From Paragemmobacter straminiformis (GTDB lineage: Bacteria > Pseudomonadota > Alphaproteobacteria > Rhodobacterales > Rhodobacteraceae), in the NCBI RefSeq assembly GCF_014243445.1, contig NZ_JACLQD010000010.1:1-36142 (forward strand): a DNA stretch of 36,142 nt, given 5' to 3'. The notes beneath the pieces were generated by a model. The model did no database searches. It worked only from the letters and a program-made list of their open reading frames with translations, and was not told the DNA's origin. The position numbers and the translations under genes are program-made. Within the stretch, counting starts at the first letter, position 1, and the number at the start of each line of letters is the position of its first letter. This document shows, one piece after another, positions 1 through 6,863 of this stretch.

Positions 1-160
1 TCAGACAGGTCGTCTTGCCAGAACCCGAAGGCCCCAACATCGTCAGAAACTCACCCTTCCCGATCGACAGATTCAAATCCTTAACGACTAGCGATACGCC
101 GTCGTAGCTCTTCTGGACATGGTCGAAAACGACAAACGAGTCGTTGCCAGTGGCAGCCAC
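1..160 (-). CDS. ABC transporter ATP-binding protein, 5' end only (PotA-like)
   Basis: The first 53 codons of an importer ATPase are visible; the rest lies beyond the left edge. The fragment has the usual N-terminal beta strands ([13 protein letters not shown]), then [19 protein letters not shown] and the Walker A motif GPSGSGKTT. The pattern matches ATPases of polyamine (spermidine/putrescine) importers, but substrate cannot be fixed from this piece. The start is taken as GTG at 160. A stop codon (TAG) directly abuts it upstream in frame, and a GGGGAG Shine-Dalgarno lies at suitable spacing. Codon choice (TTG, TTT, GTT, AAT) is noticeably less GC-rich than in the neighbouring genes, which could mean a different history or simply a local bias. 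Confidence 0.85.
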   Translation of the reverse strand, partial: MAATGNDSFVVFDHVQKSYDGVSLVVKDLNLSIGKGEFLTMLGPSGSGKTTCL

Positions 161-459
161 CTAAAGTCTCCCCGGTTAGTCTTGGCGGAACCTGTGTCCG
201 CTCTTGTTGATGACGACTAAAACCAATGCCCCCGATCAATGCAACCGGCTTGTCACAAATTTGGGCTTCTCATCTTTAATGCGGGAAAAACGGTCAGTTT
301 CCGCCGGTTTCGCCGTCTGAAACGGCAGCAGAGATGCCCGGCGCGGGAAATACGGCTGTGATGGCCGGAAAGCGACATGGCCGCGCGCGGCACCGCGGGG
401 CGGATAGCGCTAACGCCCGTCGGGGCCGTGCGGACAGGATGCGGGGTGCCGGAAAAGCC
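161..459. other. Intergenic leader/promoter region of the ABC ATPase gene
   Basis: About 300 bases separate the ATPase start from the tRNA-Leu terminator. It holds the ATPase ribosome-binding site (GGGGAG on the minus strand near 169-174) and a relatively AT-rich stretch around 210-295 suited to a promoter. I found no convincing ORF, FNR box or CtrA box here. Confidence 0.4.
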
Positions 460-489
460 AAAGGGCCCCGCGTTGCCGCGAGGCCCTTT
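460..489 (-). terminator. Hairpin terminator downstream of tRNA-Leu
   Basis: AAAGGGCC (460-467) pairs with GGCCCTTT (482-489). An inner CGCG/CGCG stem and a TTGC loop are separated from it by one C/A mismatch. On the minus strand the stem is followed by a T-rich stretch. A second perfect hairpin (CTGCCC / GGGCAG, 495-510) lies between it and the tRNA 3' end. It most likely terminates the tRNA transcript. Confidence 0.7.
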
Positions 490-511
490 GTGGCCTGCCC
501 TTGCGGGCAGA

Positions 512-598
512 TGGTGCGGATGAAAGGACTCGAACCTTCACGGGAGTTACCCCACAGCGACCTCAACGCTGCGCGTCTACCAATTCCGCCACATCCGC
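512..598 (-). tRNA. tRNA-Leu (anticodon GAG)
   Basis: This is a complete class II tRNA of 87 nt including an encoded CCA. The acceptor stem GCGGATG pairs with CATCCGC. The D-arm contains GGCGGAATTGGTAGACGCG, typical of bacterial leucine tRNAs. The anticodon stem CAGCG/CGCTG closes the loop TTGAGGT, giving anticodon GAG (codons CUC/CUU). A variable arm and the GGTTCGAGTCC T-arm follow. A TAAATA sequence at 620-625 (minus strand) may be its -10 element. Confidence 0.97.
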
Positions 599-772
599 AT
601 GTTCTGGCTTGGTGGCGGGTATTTAGCGAAGCCCTTTCGGGAAGGAAAGAGGAAAAACGCACGACAGCGACGCCCTTTTTCCCGACGCGCCGCCACAGGG
701 CTTTGCCGCAGCCTCGCCTTGCACCGAGAACCGCGCTATGAGGTTCGCCATAAGCCAGCAAGGCCAAGCACC

Positions 773-1453
773 ATGACCGAATGGACCACCCTTCCGGGCC
801 TCAGCCCCTATGCCGAAACGCTCGCTGCCATGGAGGCGCGGGTCGAGGCGATCCACCGCGGCACCGCCCCCGAAGCGGTCTGGCTGCTCGAACATCCGCC
901 GCTTTACACGGCAGGCACCTCGGCCAAGGTGGCCGACCTTGTGCAGCCTGACCGCTTTCCTGTCTTCGACGTCGGGCGCGGCGGGCAATACACCTATCAC
1001 GGCCCCGGCCAGCGCGTTGTCTATTGCATGCTCGATGTCGGAAACCGGGGCCGCGACGTGCGCTGCTTCGTGCGGGCGCTGGAAAACTGGGTCATCGCCA
1101 CGCTGGCCGAATTCAACCTGCGCGGCGAAATCCGCCCCGGCCGCGTCGGCGTCTGGGTCACCCGCCCCGACCGCGCGCCCAACCCCGACGGCACGCCCAA
1201 CGAGGCAAAGATCGCCGCCATCGGCGTAAAGCTGCGCCGCTGGGTCAGCTTTCACGGCATCTCGATCAACGTCGAACCCGACCTTTCGCATTTCTCGGGC
1301 ATCGTGCCCTGCGGCATCTCGGACTATGGCGTGACCAGCCTCGTCGATCTGGGCCTTCCCGTCACGATGGCCGACCTCGACGCAGCGCTGATGGCGACCT
1401 TTCCCAAATTCTTCCCCGAAGGCGGCGGGCTGAACCCCAGCTGCGCGATCTGA
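773..1453 (+). CDS. lipB: Lipoyl(octanoyl) transferase LipB
   Basis: The 226-aa enzyme transfers octanoate from acyl carrier protein to the lipoyl domains of 2-oxo acid dehydrogenases and GcvH, the first step of protein lipoylation in the cytoplasm. Visible motifs are [12 protein letters not shown] in the first half, the catalytic lysine at about residue 153 ([13 protein letters not shown]), and the catalytic cysteine at about residue 180 ([15 protein letters not shown]). Length agrees with the family (about 210-250 aa). The reading frame is open further upstream, but that part overlaps the tRNA promoter region and has no family resemblance, so ATG 773 ([10 protein letters not shown]) is chosen. 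lipA is not in the window. The Shine-Dalgarno is weak. Confidence 0.95.
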   Translation: MTEWTTLPGLSPYAETLAAMEARVEAIHRGTAPEAVWLLEHPPLYTAGTSAKVADLVQPDRFPVFDVGRGGQYTYHGPGQRVVYCMLDVGNRGRDVRCFVRALENWVIATLAEFNLRGEIRPGRVGVWVTRPDRAPNPDGTPNEAKIAAIGVKLRRWVSFHGISINVEPDLSHFSGIVPCGISDYGVTSLVDLGLPVTMADLDAALMATFPKFFPEGGGLNPSCAI

Positions 1454-1667
1454 CCGGCCAACCCCTCGCACGCCAACCCCTGCGCGCATGGGCCGGACCG
1501 CAGGCTGTGCCGCCGGAAAACATGCGGCACGGGGGGCAAATCGCCGCCCGGGCAGGGAACCTGCGACGATCCGGCGGATTGTGCATCGCAGCCGGTCTGC
1601 CCGATTGTCACTCCCGTCCCGACGCGCGGCCCCGCGCCGCGTGGCGAACCCAAAGCCAGAGGATTCC

Positions 1668-2090
1668 ATGACCAAACTTCCGCTCGCCGCCCTTGCCCTC
1701 GCGCTTCTTGCCGCCCCCGCCTTCGCGGCAGGCGATGCCGCCAAGGGCGAAAACGAATTCAAGAAGTGCAAGGCCTGCCATTCCATCGTCGGCACCGACG
1801 GCACCGCGATCCAGAAGGGCGGCAAGACCGGCCCGAACCTGTTCGGCGTGATCGGACGCAAGGTCGCCTCGGAAGACTTCGCCTATGGCGAGTCGATCAA
1901 GGCAGTGGGCGAAACCGGCGCGGTCTGGACCGAGGAAGAGCTTGCCGTCTACGTCGCCAACCCGACCGAATGGCTCAAGACCAAGCTCGGCGATGCCGCC
2001 GCCAAATCGAAGATGACCTTCAAGCTCGCCAAGGGCGGCGAGGATGTCGCGGCCTATCTCGCCTCGGTCGCGCCCGCTGCCGCGCCCTGA
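1668..2090 (+). CDS. cycA: Cytochrome c2 / c550, periplasmic
   Basis: This 140-aa class I c-type cytochrome has a signal peptide (residues 1-20, cleavage after AFA). The heme site is CKACH (Cys34, Cys37, His38). The conserved TGPNLFGV...GRK region follows, and the distal ligand is probably Met116 in KSKMTFKL. These features place it with Rhodobacter cytochrome c2 and Paracoccus c550. It would shuttle electrons from the bc1 complex to the terminal oxidase in the periplasm. ATG 1668 follows an AGAGGA Shine-Dalgarno; the open frame upstream is unrelated. The next gene is ctaD, and I recall a similar cycA-ctaD arrangement in Paracoccus, which supports a partnership with aa3 oxidase. The 355-base gap suggests separate promoters. 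Confidence 0.93.
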   Translation: MTKLPLAALALALLAAPAFAAGDAAKGENEFKKCKACHSIVGTDGTAIQKGGKTGPNLFGVIGRKVASEDFAYGESIKAVGETGAVWTEEELAVYVANPTEWLKTKLGDAAAKSKMTFKLAKGGEDVAAYLASVAPAAAP

Positions 2091-2445
2091 TCTTCTGCAC
2101 TGATCCAGCGCCACCACAGGGGCGCGGCGGGCCAAACGCCTTGCGGAATCATCCGGCATCCCTGCCCGCAGGGGTGCCCTTTGCCCGGCCGCACCGCCGC
2201 CACGGGCCGCGCCGCGCCCCCGCAGGGTTGCGCGCGGCGCGGGATTTCACCGCAGAACCGCCCCCCGCCGCAGGCCGCGACACTTGGCCACCCCGCAAAT
2301 CATGCGCCTGTCCGGCTTTTGTTGATCTGCGTCAAAGTCAGTCATTGCCCCAGCGCCGCGCCGCGATTAAACACGGGCGACATAAGGGAACCAGTGCCGG
2401 GCCTCGAATGCCCGGCCACTTACTGAACAGAATCGGGAGACGCCA
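2091..2445 (+). other. Intergenic region between cycA and ctaD (ctaD promoter/leader)
   Basis: This 355-base gap contains no credible ORF. It carries an FNR-type box (2322-2335) 110 bases before the ctaD start, a few short AT-richer stretches around 2290-2345, and a GGGAG Shine-Dalgarno just before ATG 2446. I see no strong terminator after cycA. Confidence 0.5.
2322..2335 (+). promoter_or_regulatory. FNR/FnrL-type binding box upstream of ctaD
   Basis: The sequence TTGATCTGCGTCAA is a near-perfect dyad of the form TTGAT-N4-GTCAA; the FNR-family consensus is TTGAT-N4-ATCAA. FnrL of Rhodobacterales recognises sites of this form upstream of respiratory and heme genes. Its place before an aerobic oxidase gene suggests oxygen-responsive control of ctaD, repression or activation depending on where the promoter lies. 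Binding itself is inferred. Confidence 0.75.
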
Positions 2446-4125
2446 ATGGCGGACGCAGCCATTCATGGCCACGGCCATGACGAGCGGGGGTTCTTCACCC
2501 GCTGGTTCATGTCGACGAACCACAAGGACATCGGGATCCTCTATCTCTTCACCGGCGGTCTCGTCGGTCTGATCTCGGTCATCTTCACCGTCTACATGCG
2601 GATGGAGCTGATGCACCCCGGCGTGCAATACATGTGTCAGGAAGGCATGCGCTTCGTCGCGGACGCCGCCGCGACCTGCACGCCCAACGGCCACATCTGG
2701 AACGTGACCATCACCGCCCACGGCATCCTGATGATGTTCTTCGTGGTGATTCCGGCGCTGTTCGGCGGTTTCGGCAACTACTTCATGCCGCTGCAGATCG
2801 GCGCGCCGGACATGGCCTTCCCGCGCATGAACAACTTGTCCTACTGGCTTTACGTCGCGGGCACCTCGCTTGCGGTCTGCTCGCTCTTCGCCCCCGGCGG
2901 CGGCGGCGACCTCGGCACCGGCGCGGGCGTGGGCTGGGTTCTCTACCCGCCGCTCTCGACCACGGCCGAAGGCGGCTACGCGATGGACCTCGCCATTTTC
3001 GCCGTCCACCTCTCGGGTGCCTCGTCGATCCTTGGCGCGATCAACATCATCACCACCTTCCTGAACATGCGTGCCCCCGGCATGACCATGCACAAGGTGC
3101 CGCTTTTCGCCTGGTCGATCTTCATCACCGCCTGGCTGATCCTTCTGGCCCTTCCGGTCCTTGCCGGCGCCATCACCATGCTGCTGACCGACCGCAACTT
3201 CGGCACCACCTTCTTCTCGCCCTCGGGCGGCGGTGACCCGATCCTCTACCAGCACATCCTTTGGTTCTTCGGCCACCCCGAGGTGTACATCATCGTCCTG
3301 CCGGCCTTCGGCATCATCAGCCAGGTCATCGCGACCTTCTCGCGCAAGCCGATCTTCGGCTACCTGCCGATGGTCTATGCGATGGTCGCCATCGGTGTTC
3401 TGGGCTTCGTCGTCTGGGCGCACCACATGTACACCGTGGGCATGTCGCTGACCCAGCAATCCTACTTCATGCTGGCCACGATGGTCATCGCGGTGCCGAC
3501 CGGCATCAAGGTGTTCTCGTGGATCGCCACGATGTGGGGCGGCTCGATCGAGTTCAAGACCCCGATGCTCTGGGCCTTCGGCTTCCTCTTCCTCTTCACC
3601 GTCGGCGGCGTGACGGGCATCGTGCTGTCGCAGGCTGGCGTGGACCGGGCCTACCATGACACCTATTACGTCGTGGCCCACTTCCACTACGTGATGTCGC
3701 TTGGTGCCGTGTTCGGAATCTTCGCCGGCATCTACTTCTGGATCGGCAAGATGTCGGGCCGGCAATATCCGGAATGGGCGGGCAAGCTGCACTTCTGGGC
3801 CATGTTCATCGGTTCGAACCTGACCTTCTTCCCGCAGCACTTCCTTGGCCGTCAGGGCATGCCCCGCCGCTACATCGACTATCCGGAAGCCTTCGCCTAC
3901 TGGAACTGGTTCTCGTCGGTCGGTGCCTTCATCGCCTTCGGCTCCTTCGTGTTCTTCATCGGCATCGTGTTCTACACCCTGTTCTTCGGCCGCAAGGTCA
4001 CCGAGAACAACTACTGGAACGAATACGCCGACACGCTGGAATGGACCCTGCCCTCGCCGCCGCCCGAACACACCTTCGAGCAGCTGCCCAAGCAGTCCGA
4101 CTGGGATCGCAGCCACGCCCACTAA
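2446..4125 (+). CDS. ctaD: Cytochrome c oxidase subunit I, aa3 type
   Basis: The 559-aa integral membrane subunit of the terminal oxidase reduces O2 to water at the heme a3-CuB centre and pumps protons. The family ligands are all present: His92 (heme a, [10 protein letters not shown]), His277 with Tyr281 in HPEVY (CuB and the cross-linked Tyr), His326/His327 ([10 protein letters not shown], CuB), His412 and His414 (VVAHFHYVM, heme a3 and heme a). Lys355 in the K channel (TGIKVFSW) is also present. Several of these lie one residue from the Paracoccus numbering as I recall it. The start ATG 2446 has a GGGAG Shine-Dalgarno. The gene is monocistronic: an FNR box lies upstream and a strong terminator follows. 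Subunits II and III and the assembly genes are not in the window. Confidence 0.98.
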   Translation: MADAAIHGHGHDERGFFTRWFMSTNHKDIGILYLFTGGLVGLISVIFTVYMRMELMHPGVQYMCQEGMRFVADAAATCTPNGHIWNVTITAHGILMMFFVVIPALFGGFGNYFMPLQIGAPDMAFPRMNNLSYWLYVAGTSLAVCSLFAPGGGGDLGTGAGVGWVLYPPLSTTAEGGYAMDLAIFAVHLSGASSILGAINIITTFLNMRAPGMTMHKVPLFAWSIFITAWLILLALPVLAGAITMLLTDRNFGTTFFSPSGGGDPILYQHILWFFGHPEVYIIVLPAFGIISQVIATFSRKPIFGYLPMVYAMVAIGVLGFVVWAHHMYTVGMSLTQQSYFMLATMVIAVPTGIKVFSWIATMWGGSIEFKTPMLWAFGFLFLFTVGGVTGIVLSQAGVDRAYHDTYYVVAHFHYVMSLGAVFGIFAGIYFWIGKMSGRQYPEWAGKLHFWAMFIGSNLTFFPQHFLGRQGMPRRYIDYPEAFAYWNWFSSVGAFIAFGSFVFFIGIVFYTLFFGRKVTENNYWNEYADTLEWTLPSPPPEHTFEQLPKQSDWDRSHAH

Positions 4126-4142
4126 GGCAAGGCCCTCAGACC

Positions 4143-4172
4143 AAAGGCCCCGGAGCGATCCGGGGCCTTTTG
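4143..4172 (+). terminator. Intrinsic terminator of ctaD
   Basis: A perfect 12-bp stem, AAAGGCCCCGGA (4143-4154) with TCCGGGGCCTTT (4159-4170), has a GCGA tetraloop and ends in a T run. It begins 17 bases after the ctaD stop. Confidence 0.93.
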
Positions 4173-4214
4173 CATTGATCGGGGCCTTCCGCGCCCTACC
4201 CTTTGCGCCGCCCT

Positions 4215-4252
4215 CCCCTTGCCGCCTGCGCAAGGGGGGGGCCGCCCCCCCC
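4215..4252 (+). repeat. Two mutually exclusive hairpins with a G8/C8 palindrome
   Basis: CCCCTTGC (4215-4222) pairs with GCAAGGGG (4230-4237). The G run of that right arm is also part of G8-CCG-C8 (4234-4252), which can fold on itself, so only one hairpin can form at a time. The element sits in the leader of the DUF2244 gene, 38 bases before its start. It may be an attenuator-like element or only an intergenic palindrome. Confidence 0.5.
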
Positions 4253-4290
4253 GCGACCCGCACAGCCGGGCCAGACCAAAAGCGATACCC

Positions 4291-4779
4291 ATGCCCTATG
4301 AATGGCTCCCCGCCAGCAACGGAACCCCCGCCCGCCTGCACCTCTGGCCCTACCGCTCGTTGCCGCGACGCGGTTTCGTCGGCTTCATCGCCGCCACTTG
4401 CGCGCTGATCCTCGTGCCGATGCTGTCAGTGATCGGCTCGCCCGTGCTTTGGGGCCTCTTGCCCTTCTTCATCCTCGCCGTGGGGGGCATCTGGGTCGCG
4501 CTGTCCAAATCCTACCGCGATGCCGAAATCGTCGAGGACCTGACCTTCCACAGCGACACCCTCACCCTCACCCGCCACGGCCCCAAGGGCAAACGGCAGG
4601 ATTGGCAAGCCAACCCGCATTGGGTCCGCCTGACCCTGCACCCCTCGGGCGGTCCGGTGCCGAATTACCTGACGCTCAAGGGCAACGGCCGCGAGGTGGA
4701 ACTCGGCGCCTTCCTGACGGAAGACGAGCGCCTCGCCCTCCGGCCCGAACTGCAAAAGGCGCTCGACGCCCTGCGCTAG
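4291..4779 (+). CDS. DUF2244 family membrane protein
   Basis: This 162-aa protein has two adjacent hydrophobic segments near residues 28-75 (around FVGFIAATCALILVP and WGLLPFFILAVGGIWVAL), forming a membrane hairpin. A soluble C-terminal half follows, with beta-rich sequence around DLTFHSDTLTLTRHG and GREVELGAFLTEDERLAL. The layout matches DUF2244 proteins of alphaproteobacteria, which have no established function. The start ATG 4291 (MPYEWLPASN) fits the family; the open frame 24 codons upstream is low-complexity proline/arginine-rich. The gene follows ctaD but is separated by a strong terminator, so it likely has its own promoter. It converges with the YqeY-like gene. Confidence 0.8.
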   Translation: MPYEWLPASNGTPARLHLWPYRSLPRRGFVGFIAATCALILVPMLSVIGSPVLWGLLPFFILAVGGIWVALSKSYRDAEIVEDLTFHSDTLTLTRHGPKGKRQDWQANPHWVRLTLHPSGGPVPNYLTLKGNGREVELGAFLTEDERLALRPELQKALDALR

Positions 4780-4791
4780 CAAGCCGACGCA

Positions 4792-4808
4792 GGGGGCCTT
4801 TTGCCCCC
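4792..4808. terminator. Short convergent hairpin between DUF2244 and YqeY genes
   Basis: GGGGGC (4792-4797) pairs with GCCCCC (4803-4808) across the loop CTTTT. It lies 12 bases after the DUF2244 stop and in the region downstream of the convergent YqeY-like gene. It has no good T run on either side, so termination efficiency is uncertain. Confidence 0.4.
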
Positions 4809-4870
4809 GGAACTTCCCTGAAAAATCGGCACCTGCGCAGGCCAAGCCCGGGCGCAACCGGGCAAGCGGG

Positions 4871-5329
4871 TCAGCCGAGCAGGTCTTTGACCTTCGGTCC
4901 CACCGCGCCGAAATCCATCTGCCCGGTGTATTTTCCCTTCAGCACCGCCATCACGCGGCCCATGTCGCGGATGCTGGTCGCCCCCGCCTCGGCAATCGCG
5001 GCCGTCACGGCGGCCTCGACCTCGGCCGCGTCAAGCTGGCGTGGCAGGAATTCCTCGATCACGCCGATCTCGGCCAGTTCCTTTTCGGCCAGTTCCAGCC
5101 GCCCGCCCTCTTCATAGGCCCGCGCGCTTTCCTGACGCTGCTTCACCATCTTGCCCATGATGGCAAGGATATCGCCGTCCGACACCATCCCGTCGCCGCC
5201 TTCGCCACGGTTGGCGATGTCGCGGTCCTTGATGGCGGCGTTGATCAGCCGCAGCGTCGACAGCCGGTCTGCCGCCTTGGCCCGCATCGCGTCTTTCAAC
5301 GCCTCTTGCAGCCGTTCCCGCATCGCCAT
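4871..5329 (-). CDS. GatB/YqeY domain-containing protein
   Basis: This 152-aa all-helical protein begins MAMRERLQEALKDAMRAK and contains ARAYEEGGRLELAEKELAEI, EEFLPRQLDAAEV and DMGRVMAVLKGKY, the standard pattern of YqeY proteins. YqeY resembles the tRNA-binding tail domain of GatB, so a role in tRNA-dependent amidation has been proposed, but the function is not established. The start is ATG 5329; ATG 5323 is an equally plausible alternative two codons later. The gene is divergent from carA across 180 bases, an arrangement common in alphaproteobacteria. Confidence 0.9.
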   Translation of the reverse strand: MAMRERLQEALKDAMRAKAADRLSTLRLINAAIKDRDIANRGEGGDGMVSDGDILAIMGKMVKQRQESARAYEEGGRLELAEKELAEIGVIEEFLPRQLDAAEVEAAVTAAIAEAGATSIRDMGRVMAVLKGKYTGQMDFGAVGPKVKDLLG

Positions 5330-5451
5330 GAGCTGCCCTTCCCGAAAGCCTGTCACGAAGCGCCACATTACAGCCAAGCGCGCCCGATCACAACCGAGTC
5401 GCCCGAAACCAAGCCATTGAAAAGTATAGATATTCCTTTTCAGACCAACCC

Positions 5452-5480
5452 TTGACCGCAAGCCTGCGCAACACTAGTGT
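5452..5480 (+). promoter_or_regulatory. Candidate sigma-70 promoter of carA
   Basis: TTGACC (5452-5457) and TAGTGT (5475-5480) are separated by exactly 17 bases and end 29 bases before the carA ATG. The -35 is close to consensus; the -10 matches only at key positions. The prediction comes from sequence alone. Confidence 0.45.
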
Positions 5481-5509
5481 CCGCGAAATTCGCCGACAGG
5501 AGTCGCCCC

Positions 5510-6676
5510 ATGCCCGCATCCGCGAAATCAACCGACAAACCGACCGCCTGCCTCGCGCTGTCGGATGGCACGGTGTTCTATGGCAAGGGCTTCGGCGCCA
5601 CGGGCGAAACGGTGGCGGAACTCGTGTTCAACACCGCGATGACCGGCTATCAGGAAATCATGACCGACCCCTCCTATGCCGGACAGGTCGTGACCTTCAC
5701 CTTCCCCCATGTCGGCAACGTCGGCGTAACGCCCGAGGATGACGAGACCGCAACCCCCGTCGCCGCCGGAATGGTTGTCAAATGGGACCCGACCGAGCCG
5801 TCGAACTGGCGCTCGACCGGCGAGTTGACGGATTGGCTGCTGTCCAAGGGCCGGATCGGCATCGGCGGCATCGACACCCGCCGCCTGACCCGCGCCATCC
5901 GCCAGCAGGGCGCCCCGCATGTGGCGCTGGCCCATGATCCCGCAGGCAAGTTCGACATTGCCGCGCTTGTCGCAAAGGCCCGTGCATGGAAGGGCCTCGT
6001 TGGTCTCGACCTTGCGAAAGACGTCTCCTGCACCCAATCCTACCGCTGGAACGAAAAGACCTGGGCCTGGCCCGAGGGGTATACCGAACGCACCGGTGCG
6101 GGCCTGCGTGTCGTCGCCATCGATTATGGCGCCAAACGCAACATCCTGCGCTGCCTCGCCTCGGCGGGTTGCGACGTCACCGTATTGCCCGCCACCGCCA
6201 CGGCCGAGGATGTGCTGGCCCTGAACCCCGAAGGCGTGTTCCTCTCGAACGGTCCGGGCGATCCGGCGGCCACGGGGGCCTATGCCGTGCCGATGATCCG
6301 CGGCGTGCTCGATGCCGACCTGCCGCTTTTCGGCATCTGCCTCGGCCACCAGATGCTGGCGCTGGCGCTCGGGGCCAAGACGGTCAAGATGAACCACGGC
6401 CACCACGGCGCGAACCATCCGGTAAAAGACCTCACCACCGGCAAGGTCGAGATCACCTCGATGAACCACGGCTTCACCGTGGACAGCCAGACCCTGCCCA
6501 AGGGCGTCAGCGAAACCCATGTCTCGCTGTTTGACGGGTCCAACTGCGGTATCGCGGTCGACGGCAAGCCGATCTTCTCGGTGCAATACCACCCCGAAGC
6601 CTCGCCCGGCCCGCAGGACAGCTATTACCTCTTCGAGCGTTTCGCCGAAGCCATCCGCGCCCGCCGCGCCGCATAA
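5510..6676 (+). CDS. carA: Carbamoyl-phosphate synthase small (glutaminase) subunit
   Basis: This 388-aa protein hydrolyses glutamine and channels ammonia to CarB for carbamoyl phosphate, which feeds arginine and pyrimidine synthesis. The N-terminal CPSase small-chain domain (about residues 10-150, LALSDGTVFYGKGFG, NTAMTGYQEIMTDPSY) is followed by a class I glutamine amidotransferase domain. Its triad is Cys277 (FGICLGHQ), His361 and Glu363 (QYHPEASPGP). Length is typical (E. coli 382). ATG 5510 is preceded by a GACAGGAG Shine-Dalgarno; an upstream in-frame ATG at 5477 lies in the promoter region and is rejected. carB is not adjacent. Confidence 0.97.
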   Translation: MPASAKSTDKPTACLALSDGTVFYGKGFGATGETVAELVFNTAMTGYQEIMTDPSYAGQVVTFTFPHVGNVGVTPEDDETATPVAAGMVVKWDPTEPSNWRSTGELTDWLLSKGRIGIGGIDTRRLTRAIRQQGAPHVALAHDPAGKFDIAALVAKARAWKGLVGLDLAKDVSCTQSYRWNEKTWAWPEGYTERTGAGLRVVAIDYGAKRNILRCLASAGCDVTVLPATATAEDVLALNPEGVFLSNGPGDPAATGAYAVPMIRGVLDADLPLFGICLGHQMLALALGAKTVKMNHGHHGANHPVKDLTTGKVEITSMNHGFTVDSQTLPKGVSETHVSLFDGSNCGIAVDGKPIFSVQYHPEASPGPQDSYYLFERFAEAIRARRAA

Positions 6677-6694
6677 CGCCACCCGCCGCAACAT

Positions 6695-6720
6695 CACGGG
6701 TCCGACAGACCGGACCCGTG
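6695..6720 (+). terminator. Hairpin downstream of carA
   Basis: CACGGGTCCG (6695-6704) pairs perfectly with CGGACCCGTG (6711-6720) across a 6-nt loop, 19 bases after the carA stop. No T run follows, so it may act as a 3'-end stabiliser or a weak terminator. Confidence 0.55.
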
Positions 6721-6802
6721 GTCGCCGCCCCGCGCCAAATGCGGGTGCAGGCCGCTTCTGCGTTCGCCCGAACGCGGCCAGCGACGCGCTGAAAAGCGCC
6801 CG

Positions 6803-6818
6803 TTAACATAATCTTAAC
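6803..6818 (+). promoter_or_regulatory. CtrA-type binding box (TTAA-N7-TTAAC)
   Basis: TTAA (6803-6806), seven bases, then TTAAC (6814-6818) matches the full alphaproteobacterial CtrA consensus exactly. It stands out in GC-rich surroundings and lies 45 bases before the glycosyltransferase start, a normal place for a promoter-proximal site. Regulation by CtrA is inferred. Confidence 0.65.
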
Positions 6819-6863
6819 CCGCCCCGCGCCACGCTGCCCTTCCCCGCATGGAAGTTCGCAGCA

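Noticed and set aside
599-772. Extended N-terminus of LipB from 599
   Set aside because: The extension would cover the tRNA promoter region, has no similarity to the family, and the internal ATG 773 gives the normal length.
2338-4341. Very long minus-strand ORF antisense to ctaD
   Set aside because: The plus-strand frame encodes an unmistakable oxidase subunit with all metal ligands. The antisense frame gives low-complexity Glu/His/Arg-rich sequence typical of GC-rich shadow frames.
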